Shown here piece by piece: positions 43,290-53,589 of a DNA stretch of 64,000 bases (positions within the stretch are counted from its first letter, which is position 1; the number at the start of each line of letters is the position of its first letter). The translations under genes were made by a program, and so were the position numbers. Below the pieces are notes generated by a model. The model saw only the letters and a program-made list of their open reading frames with translations. It had not been told where the DNA came from and did no database searches. Origin of the DNA: Morinoia aosen (Eukaryota; Arthropoda; Malacostraca; Amphipoda; Talitridae); the NCBI GenBank assembly GCA_030386875.1, contig CM059580.1, positions 2,012,838 to 2,076,837 of the forward strand, read 5' to 3'.

Positions 43290-43382
43290 CTTAAAGGCGA
43301 CACAAGCAAAGGACCTCCCACCGGAGGAGTTCGTCTCAATGAATATTTCCACGCATCAGCATCTACGGGGAAGTGCGCTAAG
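43290..43382 (+). CDS. Unknown gene, candidate exon 2
   Basis: A textbook exon: long T/C tract then TTTCAAG| acceptor at 43289 and AAG|GTGAGT donor at 43383. 93 nt, 31 codons, phase 0 both sides. The peptide is LKGDTSKGPPTGGVRLNEYF then HASASTGKCAK. No family is recognised. Both exon 1 (39108-39290) and the candidate exon 3 are phase 0, so the three join without a stop. The surrounding DNA is AT-rich and stop-rich, so a 93-nt open segment with both consensus sites is unlikely by chance, though not impossible. Confidence 0.5.
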
Positions 43383-43748
43383 GTGAGTTCTAATCTGTTC
43401 CCATTCTGAGTTCTAATCTGTTAATCTGTTGAAGGAATGGTTTCTTCTTTGTGTTGAGCGAAAATTATATGAGACAAAAATTAATACAGAAATCCGACTC
43501 AAATGTGCTGAATTCAATGTATCCACTTTTCAGAAACCTATTTGTAATCTTTCATGTTGCTGTCGCTCGGCTAACATCGTCAGTTGTTGTACCTACTCAC
43601 CTCTCATTTGTTGTCTCAACATTTGCTCTTTCTACTTTTTCTCTTAATAATATGTTCAACCATTGAAATGGTGATGTTAATTTTATTATCATTTTTATTT
43701 TCACTTTCGGGGTCGGTCAGTTCAGTTTTGATAGTACTCAGTTCTGCG

Positions 43749-44903
43749 CAGGGATGGAAAAAACCCTGGGTTTTTAAGAAAAACCCAACCCACGTGGGTT
43801 TTTTGGGTATTTTTGGCTTTTATTTTTTTTTTTTGGGCTTTATTGGGTTTTTTGTAATGCCTTTTTTTGTTTAAAAGAGTTATTCACATAGCTCCAGTTG
43901 CGACTTTTCCAGATTTATTTACACTTATTGAGTAAATATTGTTATTTGATTACTTTATTTCCAACATTATATTACATCATTATATGAATTATTACATTCT
44001 ATGAACAATATATGAATTAAGTTTGTCCATCACAATTACCACTTACCAATTACCATATGCATAAGGACATAGCTGTGCAGTCTGTAAAGACATAAGATGT
44101 GCAAAGAGAATCGCTATGCTTGTCAATTCATAGTAAGTTGTTTTATCAGAAGACAGGCGCAAGTCATGTGAGAGGGAAGCGCCATGCAGATCATAAGTTA
44201 CCACCACAAGCAACTTGAAGCAAGACAGCTGCACATCACGTAACAGTCATGCTGTTAACAACTTAACATGTGTATTGTGTGAGATGGAGGGCTTAGCAGC
44301 GCAAGCCAAGTCAGTCAACCACACTGTTATATGTTACAACATGTAGTGACATGCCAAAATACTTTTTTTTTAAATTTGTCAAAAAAATCACTTTTTGCAG
44401 TTCAGGATAGCAACAAACACTAAAACGATCAGAAATAAATGCTCTAACGGATTCCATGATCAAATTTGTTCCAGTGCAGCTTGAATGTTCACCACAGGGC
44501 AGTCGTTTATTTACTTTCTTACCCAATGATGGCGGTGGTCGTGTCTTACCCCATCTGACTATAATTGTTAGACTTATTTCCGGCAAAGCTCTCACAGGAG
44601 ACAGATATTGAAGAGTGGTTGGCTGAGTACAATCCGGAGTTAGTCGGTGCGATTTATTTGTATAAATTGAACGACTCCAACATCTTCCCAAAACAAATGT
44701 TCAACATGAATATCACTAAGACAACGACTCCTTGTTGATTGTGGGATATTCAAGACATGAAACAGCAGAAAATGCAGATTCTTAAAAAAACACTGGCAGA
44801 GGGCTTCTGCAAAATTTTAAGCAATCTTCATTCTTGCTTCGCAAATTCAGGATTCGTTGAGAGAATATTCTAAACATTTGGAATTGTGCGGAATAAATTG
44901 ATA
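43749..44903 (+). pseudogene. Truncated hAT element copy
   Basis: Starts CAGGGATGGAAAAAACCCTG, the terminal sequence also found inverted at 59604. The interior matches the complete hAT at 57692-59604 in opposite orientation, including a decayed transposase C-terminal region near 44590-44900 (EWLAEYNPE.., then FGIVRNKL) broken by stops. It is cut at 44903 where a 141-bp repeat begins, so the other terminus is missing. Confidence 0.8.
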
Positions 44904-45044
44904 AAGCCTCCGGCCCGGCAGAAATATTCCAATAATCGACTTCTGTAGAATAATTTTGTATACGTTATGAATAATTGTGTATATGAATGAATAGTTTTTG
45001 TATATGAATAAAGGCTTCTTTATAGCCCAAATTATAGCCTCACT
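44904..45044 (+). repeat. 141-bp direct repeat, left copy
   Basis: AAGCCTCCGGCCCGGCAGAA through ATAATCGACTTCTGTAG and GAATAAAGGCTTCTTTATAG to GCCTCACT recurs at 53175-53315 with about two differences and the same length. The right copy forms the 3' part of candidate exon 3 and its poly(A) signal, so this left copy looks like a duplicated gene end. Confidence 0.9.
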
Positions 45045-45187
45045 ATAGCGGCAGACTGATTTTTGGCAGTTTTCCATTATAGTGGGGTTGTAATGAAAGG
45101 CATAAACATCAGAAAGCCTCGAAGACGGGAGCACTAAATGAGACCAATGGAGCTACTCAAGCCTTGGCATGTAGGATTCACCTACAG

Positions 45188-45215
45188 AAGAAAAAATGGG
45201 TCGTGGTCGTCGTCT
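45188..45215 (+). CDS. Unknown gene, candidate exon 3, part before the BEL insertion
   Basis: After TTCACCTACAG (acceptor at 45187) the sequence is open: KKKWVVVVV, then cut by the LTR at 45216. Removing the element and one copy of the GTCT target duplication continues the frame at 53131. Phase 0 agrees with exon 2. The polypyrimidine tract is poor, so the acceptor is less convincing than that of exon 2. If right, the BEL/Pao element disrupts the last exon of this gene in the sequenced haplotype. Confidence 0.35.
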
Positions 45216-46393
45216 TGTGAGAAATTTTAGGGCGCGCTGTGAAGGCCTCTCGTCAACAAAGTTTCTCACTTCGACCGTGGTCTTCTTTAACAAAGCAGTC
45301 AGGCAGAGAGAGAGATCTCGGCAGCAAGTGCCGTTGCGCTCCTCTATTATTATGTTCCTTTTCCTTTCTTTTGCTTACTTTTTTTTTTAAACGGTGCCGT
45401 TATTTCATTTTGATTATTTAAGTAATGCATGTTCGTGCTCCTGACCAGTCCAGTGATTAGTTCTAGTAAAGCCCGTTGGTGGGCTTTCAAGGTTTTGCCT
45501 TGATGGCGTATTAGCCGTAACCTTAACCCATAAACTTTAACGTGCCCAAGGGCCACTTAACCTTTACCTTGAACTTTAACGTGCCCAAGGGCCACTTAAC
45601 CTTTACCTTGAACTTTAACGTGCACAAGGGCCACTTAACCTTTACCTTGAACTTTAACGTGCCCAAGGGCCACTTAACCTTTACCTTGAACTTTAACGTG
45701 CCCAAGGGCCACTTAACTATTAACCTTAACGTGCCCACGGGACAACTAATCTTAGAACGCGCCTTATGGCTATTTAACTGCTTATGTAGACTAGGGTAGT
45801 TCGTAACTTTAATCGCATGCCTGCGCTGGACTGGCACCTTCTACTGATTTCCTCTTTAAATCTCTGAAAGCCGTAGGGCTCTTCTTCGGCATAAAATAAA
45901 GTGAGTATGTGTCGAAGGTTGCCTCATAAACGAAATTGAAAATTGACGAACAGTTCTCTTTGAGGTTATTTCTCCGAATTGAATTTCTTTACTCTTCTTT
46001 AGGAAGAATCAACCTTCATGTAATCTCCTGCCGCCTCCGCTGCATCAGCGTATGTTGCTGGTTTTTTAATGTCTTCACCTTGTGGGAAAGAGCAAGGCCA
46101 AATAAAGTTTAAAGCCTTCGTTGCATTTCTCGGTAAGAGTTAACTTTGCGATATAGAGTATAATCTGATGTCATACGTTTCATATTACATGAGCCTAGTT
46201 CTTTATTAGATCTTTAATCTATTGTTAAATCCTTTTTCACAGTTGTGTTGGTTCGTTCGCGCTCGCCTAGTCCTTGTTCTTGTTCCTCGTTCCTGTTGAC
46301 TGCGAGAACTGCGACGCGCCTTATGTAGCCGAAGAATTCTTCTTAATAAAAGGATAAAGATTCAGTACGAGTCATTCTTATCTTGTTCCAACA
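45216..46393 (+). repeat. 5' LTR of the BEL/Pao element
   Basis: Begins TGTGAGAAATTTTAGGG and ends CTTGTTCCAACA. It contains about five 39-bp tandem units (AACTTTAACGTGCCCAAGGG+CCACTTAACCTTTACC) at 45535-45720 and AATAAA words near 45894 and 46099. Matches the 3' LTR over its full length. Confidence 0.95.
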
Positions 46394-46545
46394 CAATTTA
46401 TTCTTCTTTATTTTTTGTTTTCTTCATTTTTAGGATTAGTCTTCATTGCTTTAACGTAACATTGCTTCTTAAGCGTAGGTTTGACTAACTGTATTGTAGT
46501 CAGCGTGTTAAATCATATATCAGCCCTAACCAGCAATTTGTCCCT

Positions 46546-49500
46546 ATGGCTGAATCTTCAAACGTCAGCGTGCCCGCCCTGGTACGTCGGCGAGCGGTCC
46601 TGAAGCGCAAAATAACCATGACTCTCAATGCTCTTCAGGTTGACAGTTCTGAGGAGCTCGTCGTGTCTGCTAGGGAATCTATCCTCGCCTGGCTAGGTGA
46701 GGTTAAACTATTAGATAAAGAGATTGTTGACTTAATGTTAAATGTAGAAGACTCTGTCGATATGTCCAGCTCTTTGCAGGACGAAATTGATGGTCAGTCC
46801 TCTTACGAAGTTGACATTAAACGGGAGCTAAACCTACTCTCTTTCCGTAAGGAAAATAAAAAAGAGCTTCCTCCGTCTCAAAATTTTGAGATAAAGTTGC
46901 CCAACTTGAGCTGTTGTACCTTTTCGGGAGAGGGAACTAGTGGTCAGGAATATTTCTCTTTCATAACACAATTTCAAAATGTTATTGGCTTACGCACCAA
47001 TTTGTCACCATGTGCAAAGTTCACGTATTTACGAACCTATTTGAAAGGTTTTGCTCTGAAATTAGTGACTAACCTACAAGTAACTGACGAAAACTATGAA
47101 GTAGCTCTGTCAATATTAGAGTCAGAGTTTCTAGACAAAGAAGCCTTGATTGATTCATTCTTCAAGAAATTATTAAGCTTGAAGCCAAAGTTTGACCCAA
47201 CTTACCTGCAAACGAAAATATTTTTAAGTGAAGTTAAATGCGTATTGTCGGATTTGAAGTTGTATCAAATTGATCTTCTGTCTTCTTTCTCTTTAGGGAA
47301 GCTTATTAGCCATATAGTGTTTAATAAGTTACCTGTACCCTTCCAGCATGAACTCATTTCTAAAGTTGCCAACTCTTATCCTTCTGTTCAGGAAATTTTT
47401 GATAATGCTGCTGAGGTTGTCCGCAGTCTTAACTTGAGAACGCGAAAGACTGATTTTTCTCAGGATAGGTCTGTTAACCAGGCAGAGTCGGGTAAATCCC
47501 CTTCTGCTAATCCTTCCTATTTCAAGCCTGTTTTGACTAACTCTAATGTTGCTTCTGGTAAGACAGAGTATAGGAACTACTGTAAATTTTGTTCTAGTAA
47601 CAACCATTCCATGGTGAACTGCTCGAAGTACCGTTCCTTCTCTGAGCGTAGGGACAGGTGTAACGAGTTGAAGCTTTGTAACATGTGCACTAGCTCTAAA
47701 CATTCCAGGACCCAATGCAACAAGAGGCTGGATTATGCATGTAAGTTTTGTGGTAAAAATAATCATATTGCAGCTATGTGCGCGGCAAAGAGTCCGGTGT
47801 CTTCAAACTACTGTTTGAATCATTCCCAAGATTTCAGCGGAAGATACCTGTTGCCCTCCTTGACTATAACCGTGAGTAGGGGTAATAGGAAAACTAGGGT
47901 GCGTTGTCTCTTGGATACTGGGAGTCAGCGCTCCTATATTTCCGGTAAAGCTCTTGACCGCATCAGGTTTCCTACTGATAGGCTACAACGTAGCTATTTG
48001 GTAAACAGTTTTCTGGAAAGCGGATATCGCTCCTTTTCTGAAGTCAGTATCGCTGTAGATCTGACCGATAAATCAGGTACTCTACAACTACCTGTCTTGG
48101 TAGATGATGACTTTAATCTCTCCTTTACCATCGATTGCCTGACCGATGCCTTAAGCAACGTGAAGGGGTATGGTTTGGCAGATAATGGTCTTTGCAACTC
48201 CGACACCGTGATGTTGGAGGGGCTGTTGGGAGTAGATGCTATTCAGTACCTCAACCTTTCTGTTGTGAAATGTATGTACGGGTCAGCCTTCCGTTACGAA
48301 GGAGGAATTATACCGTTCGGAAATATTGAAAACTTCTTGACGCGCAAGCAGGTAGAAAAGAAAAATTTAACTGAAAGTAAATCATTAGATAGGGACGAAA
48401 ATGTAGACTCGTCTTTAGTGAACTTTGTTTTAGACCCCACTGCAGTTGCTTTGGACCCCATTCCTAGTATTATGCCTGATAATATGGTTGAGGGTCATTT
48501 GGAGAACTTGTTCAAAGTCGAGTCTCTAGGAATTTCTGATCAGTCAGGATCTTCTGTCGATCAGGAGCAAATACAAAAGTTTTGTTCGAGCATAGAGTTT
48601 CTCGACAATAAATATTATGTTGACTTGCCTTGGTATGAGGACAGGGTCGGAAATGTAAAACCTAACTTTAATGTTGCTAAGGCTGTTCTTGATAAGGTGA
48701 CAACTAGGTTAGACTTGAACGGTCTGTTATCTGATTATAGAGATCAGTTTGATAAGCAAGTTAGTGACGGTATTTTAGAGAAATTAGACCTAAGCAAGAT
48801 TGATGTTTCAAAACATGTCTGGATTCCGCACCGACCAGTCATAAAAACAGAAGCCCAGGTGACTACTAAAATTCGTCCTGTGCTTAACTGCAGTCTTAAA
48901 ATAGGAAATACGCCTTCGTTGAACGAGGCTGCCTACCCGGGCGTTGACTTGCTACAAAAATTGTTGGGTCTTCTTATTCGGATTCGTCTGGATGATTTTT
49001 TAGTTACTGCCGATATAAAATCGGCGTTCTTGCAGATCCGGTTAAAGTCTGATGCTGATAAAAATAGGTTTTCTATCCTCTTGAAGGCTGAGGATGGCAC
49101 TTTGATGGCTTATCGCTACACAACCCTTGTGTTTGGCTTTGTGTCATCTCCTTTCATTCTGAACTACATCATTAAACATCATTTAGCTCAGTTTCCTGAC
49201 GACTCTTCTAAAAAAATCTTAAAAACCAAGTTTTACGTAGACAATGTTTTCTTCACTGGAAATTCTGCCGACTCCTTGGAAGAACTGTACGAAGTCTCCA
49301 AGGATAGGATGCTGCGGGGGGGTTTCGAGCTCCGGAGTTGGGCTTCGAACAATCCTTGCCTTAATGAGGTATTCAAGAATGATGGTACCTGCGTTTCCCA
49401 TGGCTGTGACTACGAACGCGTGTTGGGATACAGATTTTTTCCAGACGCAGACGAGTTGCGCCTTGCAGGCGTGGATGTTACTTCACAGGCTGGTCCCCTC

Positions 49501-51921
49501 TCGAAGCGGCAAGTTCTCTCCACATTGTCGAAGATATTTGACCCTTTGGGTTTGTGTCTGCCGGTCACTGTTCGCGGTAAGATTTTGCTTCGAAAGATTT
49601 GGCAGACGGGGATATCGTGGGATGATGAGCTCCCTGACCCTCTTGATAAAGAGTGGAAAAAATTAGCTGTAGATCTCGAAAAGTTGCCTTCCGTGACTTT
49701 TGATCGTAAGACATGTTGCAGGGGAGACGAGGTAGATCTGGTGGTGTTTACCGATGCTGCGAAAGAGCTGTATGGGTGCTGTTTTTATGTTCATGTCCCT
49801 TCTAAATCTAACACTTGCGTAGCTTCATCTAATTTGATATTTGCGAAGAGTAAAGTAGCCCCTTTGAAGTCAAAGTCCCTTCCTACTCTCGAACTGCTAG
49901 CCGTGTTCCTTGCATTCAAATGCTTGAACTCTATTTTGGAAGCTCTAAATGATGTAAGTGTGAGGTCGTTAACCTTTTGTGTAGACGCTCAAATTGTCTT
50001 ATCGTGGATTCTCTCCGAAAACGTAAAGACAAAAAACATTTTTGCTCGAAATAGAGTAAGTGACATCTCTAACTTCCGAAAAGAGATTCGTGACACCCAT
50101 AACTTGCAGTGCCAATTTAGGTATATTCCCACAGACTTGAACCCTGCTGATTTCCTGACGCGGGGTTTGAGGGCCTCTGATTTTGCTCAAAAACTACAGA
50201 ATTGGGTCCATGGCCCGGACTTCCTAGCGGCGGACCAAATTAGTTGGCCCGTTGGGGAATTACGTTGCCTTAGTGAAGCTACCAAACTAATGACACATGC
50301 AGTTTCTAGTACTTACGAAACTGAACCTATCATACCTTCGAATAAGTTTTCCGACCTAAAAAAGCTATTGAAAGTTACCTCGCTTGTGATTTTGTTCATA
50401 GCAAAACTAAAAAAAGAATCGTTGTCTCTCTCTGACGCAATGCACCGAGGGAAGACTTACTGGATCAAACGTGAACAGAAGCTCGGGTTTGCCGAGGAAA
50501 TTGAATACCTTGAAAGCCCTGCCCACAGAAGGTCTCTACCTAATCTGGTAAATAACTTGAACCTTTTCTTGGACGAAGAAGGTATTCTCCGCTCAAAGGG
50601 AAGGCTTGCCAAATGTTTAAAGTTTTCGTATGATGTCAAAAACCCAATTTTGTTGCCTAAAACTTCTTTTTTTACAGAATTAGTAGTTTGGGAGAGTCAC
50701 TTGCATTGTAAGCACTTAGGTGTAGCCTCAACCTTGAATGTATGCCGTGGGAAGGCATTTTGGATTCCCCAGGGAAGAACGGTAGTTAAGCGAGTAATCG
50801 CTAAATGTATAACGTGTAGAAAGCTCAACAGTCTGCCGTTCCGCTATCCGAAGCGCACGGATTTTAATAAAGATAAAGTGAATTTTGTGAAACCGTATCA
50901 GCATACTGGCGTAGATTTTACCGGCCATTTTTGGGTAAAATTTGGCAACGAAGTCGTAAAAATGTATCTCCTCTTGTTTACTTGTTTGAACATACGAGCC
51001 ATACACTTGGAGCTCGTACCTGACCTCTCGTCCTCTAGTTTCCTTCTTGCCTTTGTAAAATTTTGCAACGCGTATTGTATCCCAGATTGCATTTACAGTG
51101 ATAACGCTTCCTCATTCTTGCAGGCTGCTTCTATATTTTCCGGCTCGAGTGTTGGTAACGAGTTCTCCGAATACTTGTTGCGAAATAATATCAAACATCT
51201 TACAATTCCTTTGTATTCTGCTTGGGTGGGATCCGCCTGGGAGAGAATGATTAAAACTGTAAAATCATGCTTGAGAAAGTCTATTGGTCGTAAAAGAATG
51301 AACTACTTTGAATTCTCTTCTCTTCTGTCCGACGTACAGAACTCGGTTAACTCACGACCGTTAACTTACTCTGATAATGATCCTAACTTTACAATAATCA
51401 CGCCAAACTCTTTCCTTAAAATTCAGCCTAGTGGCAGTTTGTTTCTTAGTGTTCCTAATGAGAACTTTGTACCTGCAAATAAAAGCAATTTGGTTTCCAC
51501 TTTAGCTGTCCGAGAAGAGGTATTTGCCCACTTCAGGGACCTATGGTACTCGGACTATCTCTTGTCGTTGCGCGAGGGAAGTAAAGATCTTTACGATGAC
51601 CGGTGGGTAGATAAAATTAGGCCTGGCGATGTCGTGCTCATTGAAAGTGTTGCTAAGCCCCGTCCTTTCTGGCAGATGGGACGCGTAGCGAGGTTGCTCA
51701 CTGGGGCAGATGGTGCGACGAGGAGTGCGGTGGTGGTGAGGCCCGATCGTTCTGAGGGCGTTTACTCTGTCTCCCACCTTTACCCTCTGGAATTGTCGCT
51801 GGCGACGGTTGCCCCCGATGAAGTGCCTTCACCGCAGAACTCCGTGGAAACCCTTCCAGAAGGAAGGCCTGTTAGAGCTGCCGCCCTTAAATGCAAGAAT
51901 TTGTTGAAACAAGGCAATTGA
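46546..51921 (+). CDS. BEL/Pao gag-pol polyprotein
   Basis: 1791 codons, uninterrupted. Order: gag-like DUF1759 region (about residues 130-300, LPNLSCCTFSGEG, EYFSFITQFQ); cysteine/histidine knuckles (345-415, CKFCSSNNHSMVNC, CKFCGKNNHIAAMC); aspartic protease with DTGSQ near 457; reverse transcriptase with ADIKSAFLQI (Asp823) and FYVDN (Asp899; YVDN replaces the commoner YVDD, a variant I recall in other BEL elements); Peptidase_A17/connection; RNase H (VVFTDAAKELYG, near 1064); integrase with HLHCKHLG...CITC zinc site (about 1386-1424) and catalytic Asp1457, Asp1519 and Glu1566; chromodomain-like tail not evident. The first ATG is used, 152 nt after the 5' LTR. All catalytic blocks look intact, so the element may be active. 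Confidence 0.95.
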   Translation: MAESSNVSVPALVRRRAVLKRKITMTLNALQVDSSEELVVSARESILAWLGEVKLLDKEIVDLMLNVEDSVDMSSSLQDEIDGQSSYEVDIKRELNLLSFRKENKKELPPSQNFEIKLPNLSCCTFSGEGTSGQEYFSFITQFQNVIGLRTNLSPCAKFTYLRTYLKGFALKLVTNLQVTDENYEVALSILESEFLDKEALIDSFFKKLLSLKPKFDPTYLQTKIFLSEVKCVLSDLKLYQIDLLSSFSLGKLISHIVFNKLPVPFQHELISKVANSYPSVQEIFDNAAEVVRSLNLRTRKTDFSQDRSVNQAESGKSPSANPSYFKPVLTNSNVASGKTEYRNYCKFCSSNNHSMVNCSKYRSFSERRDRCNELKLCNMCTSSKHSRTQCNKRLDYACKFCGKNNHIAAMCAAKSPVSSNYCLNHSQDFSGRYLLPSLTITVSRGNRKTRVRCLLDTGSQRSYISGKALDRIRFPTDRLQRSYLVNSFLESGYRSFSEVSIAVDLTDKSGTLQLPVLVDDDFNLSFTIDCLTDALSNVKGYGLADNGLCNSDTVMLEGLLGVDAIQYLNLSVVKCMYGSAFRYEGGIIPFGNIENFLTRKQVEKKNLTESKSLDRDENVDSSLVNFVLDPTAVALDPIPSIMPDNMVEGHLENLFKVESLGISDQSGSSVDQEQIQKFCSSIEFLDNKYYVDLPWYEDRVGNVKPNFNVAKAVLDKVTTRLDLNGLLSDYRDQFDKQVSDGILEKLDLSKIDVSKHVWIPHRPVIKTEAQVTTKIRPVLNCSLKIGNTPSLNEAAYPGVDLLQKLLGLLIRIRLDDFLVTADIKSAFLQIRLKSDADKNRFSILLKAEDGTLMAYRYTTLVFGFVSSPFILNYIIKHHLAQFPDDSSKKILKTKFYVDNVFFTGNSADSLEELYEVSKDRMLRGGFELRSWASNNPCLNEVFKNDGTCVSHGCDYERVLGYRFFPDADELRLAGVDVTSQAGPLSKRQVLSTLSKIFDPLGLCLPVTVRGKILLRKIWQTGISWDDELPDPLDKEWKKLAVDLEKLPSVTFDRKTCCRGDEVDLVVFTDAAKELYGCCFYVHVPSKSNTCVASSNLIFAKSKVAPLKSKSLPTLELLAVFLAFKCLNSILEALNDVSVRSLTFCVDAQIVLSWILSENVKTKNIFARNRVSDISNFRKEIRDTHNLQCQFRYIPTDLNPADFLTRGLRASDFAQKLQNWVHGPDFLAADQISWPVGELRCLSEATKLMTHAVSSTYETEPIIPSNKFSDLKKLLKVTSLVILFIAKLKKESLSLSDAMHRGKTYWIKREQKLGFAEEIEYLESPAHRRSLPNLVNNLNLFLDEEGILRSKGRLAKCLKFSYDVKNPILLPKTSFFTELVVWESHLHCKHLGVASTLNVCRGKAFWIPQGRTVVKRVIAKCITCRKLNSLPFRYPKRTDFNKDKVNFVKPYQHTGVDFTGHFWVKFGNEVVKMYLLLFTCLNIRAIHLELVPDLSSSSFLLAFVKFCNAYCIPDCIYSDNASSFLQAASIFSGSSVGNEFSEYLLRNNIKHLTIPLYSAWVGSAWERMIKTVKSCLRKSIGRKRMNYFEFSSLLSDVQNSVNSRPLTYSDNDPNFTIITPNSFLKIQPSGSLFLSVPNENFVPANKSNLVSTLAVREEVFAHFRDLWYSDYLLSLREGSKDLYDDRWVDKIRPGDVVLIESVAKPRPFWQMGRVARLLTGADGATRSAVVVRPDRSEGVYSVSHLYPLELSLATVAPDEVPSPQNSVETLPEGRPVRAAALKCKNLLKQGN

Positions 51922-51948
51922 AAATTGCCTTCTCTGTCCCGGGGAGTG

Positions 51949-53126
51949 TGTGAGAAATTTTAGGGCGCGCTGTGAAGGCCTCTCGTCAACAAAGTTTCTC
52001 ACTTCGACCGTGGTCTTCTTTAACAAAGCAGTCAGGCAGAGAGAGAGATCTCGGCAGCAAGTGCCGTTGCGCTCCTCTATTATTATGTTCCTTTTCCTTT
52101 CTTTTGCTTACTTTTTTTTTTAAACGGTGCCGTTATTTCATTTTGATTATTTAAGTAATGCATGTTCGTGCTCCTGACCAGTCCAGTGATTAGTTCTAGT
52201 AAAGCCCGTTGGTGGGCTTTCAAGGTTTTGCCTTGATGGCGTATTAGCCGTAACCTTAACCCATAAACTTTAACGTGCCCAAGGGCCACTTAACCTTTAC
52301 CTTGAACTTTAACGTGCCCAAGGGCCACTTAACCTTTACCTTGAACTTTAACGTGCACAAGGGCCACTTAACCTTTACCTTGAACTTTAACGTGCCCAAG
52401 GGCCACTTAACCTTTACCTTGAACTTTAACGTGCCCAAGGGCCACTTAACTATTAACCTTAACGTGCCCACGGGACAACTAATCTTAGAACGCGCCTTAT
52501 GGCTATTTAACTGCTTATGTAGACTAGGGTAGTTCGTAACTTTAATCGCATGCCTGCGCTGGACTGGCACCTTCTACTGATTTCCTCTTTAAATCTCTGA
52601 AAGCCGTAGGGCTCTTCTTCGGCATAAAATAAAGTGAGTATGTGTCGAAGGTTGCCTCATAAACGAAATTGAAAATTGACGAACAGTTCTCTTTGAGGTT
52701 ATTTCTCCGAATTGAATTTCTTTACTCTTCTTTAGGAAGAATCAACCTTCATGTAATCTCCTGCCGCCTCCGCTGCATCAGCGTATGTTGCTGGTTTTTT
52801 AATGTCTTCACCTTGTGGGAAAGAGCAAGGCCAAATAAAGTTTAAAGCCTTCGTTGCATTTCTCGGTAAGAGTTAACTTTGCGATATAGAGTATAATCTG
52901 ATGTCATACGTTTCATATTACATGAGCCTAGTTCTTTATTAGATCTTTAATCTATTGTTAAATCCTTTTTCACAGTTGTGTTGGTTCGTTCGCGCTCGCC
53001 TAGTCCTTGTTCTTGTTCCTCGTTCCTGTTGACTGCGAGAACTGCGACGCGCCTTATGTAGCCGAAGAATTCTTCTTAATAAAAGGATAAAGATTCAGTA
53101 CGAGTCATTCTTATCTTGTTCCAACA
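51949..53126 (+). repeat. 3' LTR of the BEL/Pao element
   Basis: Same length and sequence as 45216-46393 as far as compared by eye, including the 39-bp internal units at 52268-52453. It starts 27 nt after the gag-pol stop codon. Confidence 0.95.
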
Positions 53127-53130
53127 GTCT

Positions 53131-53219
53131 TCGCTGTACGCTATCTCAAGAAAAGTTCCATGTGGAAGGTTTTGAAGCCTCCGGCCCGGCAGAAATATTC
53201 CAATAATCGACTTCTGTAG
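53131..53219 (+). CDS. Unknown gene, candidate exon 3 continued, with stop
   Basis: Continues the frame broken at 45215: FAVRYLKKSSMWKVLKPPAR then QKYSNNRLL and TAG at 53217-53219. AATAAA follows at 53278-53283, a plausible poly(A) signal. The combined exon has 38 codons and is very basic. Its second half is duplicated at 44904-45044, and its first bases recur at 53314-53336 (TGTACGCTATCTCGAGAAAG) followed by GTAAGG, so this gene end has suffered local duplication. Product unknown. Confidence 0.38.
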
Positions 53220-53589
53220 AATAATTTTGTATACGTTATGAATAATTTTGTATATGAATGAATAATTTTTGTATATGAATAAAGGCTTCTTTATAGCCCA
53301 AATTATAGCCTCACTGTACGCTATCTCGAGAAAGCTGAGAAGGTAAGGTAGGAGCTAAAATAAATGTAAAGGATGTATTCAGTTTATGTGTAAAGAGTCC
53401 AGACCTTCAAACGATCATGTGCATGTTGAATTCATCCTAATTATGTTGTAATTTTCACAATATCTTCCCCCAATGACAGTCAAGTTGACAGTATTAGGCA
53501 TCAAACTTATTCAGAAATTAACATGACTGCAAGTACAGAAAAAATGAGACTTACAGATACTAATATTAGCCCGTTTGAGAGTTATTTGA
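53220..53589. other. 3' flank of the unknown gene
   Basis: Right copy of the 141-bp repeat (to 53315), a partial second copy of the exon 3 start, then AT-rich DNA without recognisable features up to the inverted-repeat arm. Confidence 0.5.

Larger units (their letters stand above)
45216..53126 (+). mobile_element. Complete BEL/Pao LTR retrotransposon
   Basis: 7911 bp: 1178-bp LTRs at 45216-46393 and 51949-53126, both TGTGAG...CCAACA, one long gag-pol frame between them and no env-like frame. The 4-bp target duplication GTCT lies at 45212-45215 and 53127-53130. The LTRs look identical wherever I compared them, so insertion is very recent. A short GGGGAG purine run precedes the 3' LTR. I see no TGG-starting primer-binding site directly after the 5' LTR. 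Encoded on the same strand as the unknown gene it interrupts. Confidence 0.95.

Noticed and set aside
45216-53126. An endogenous retrovirus with env
   Set aside because: The gag-pol frame ends 27 nt before the 3' LTR; there is no room for and no trace of an env frame.
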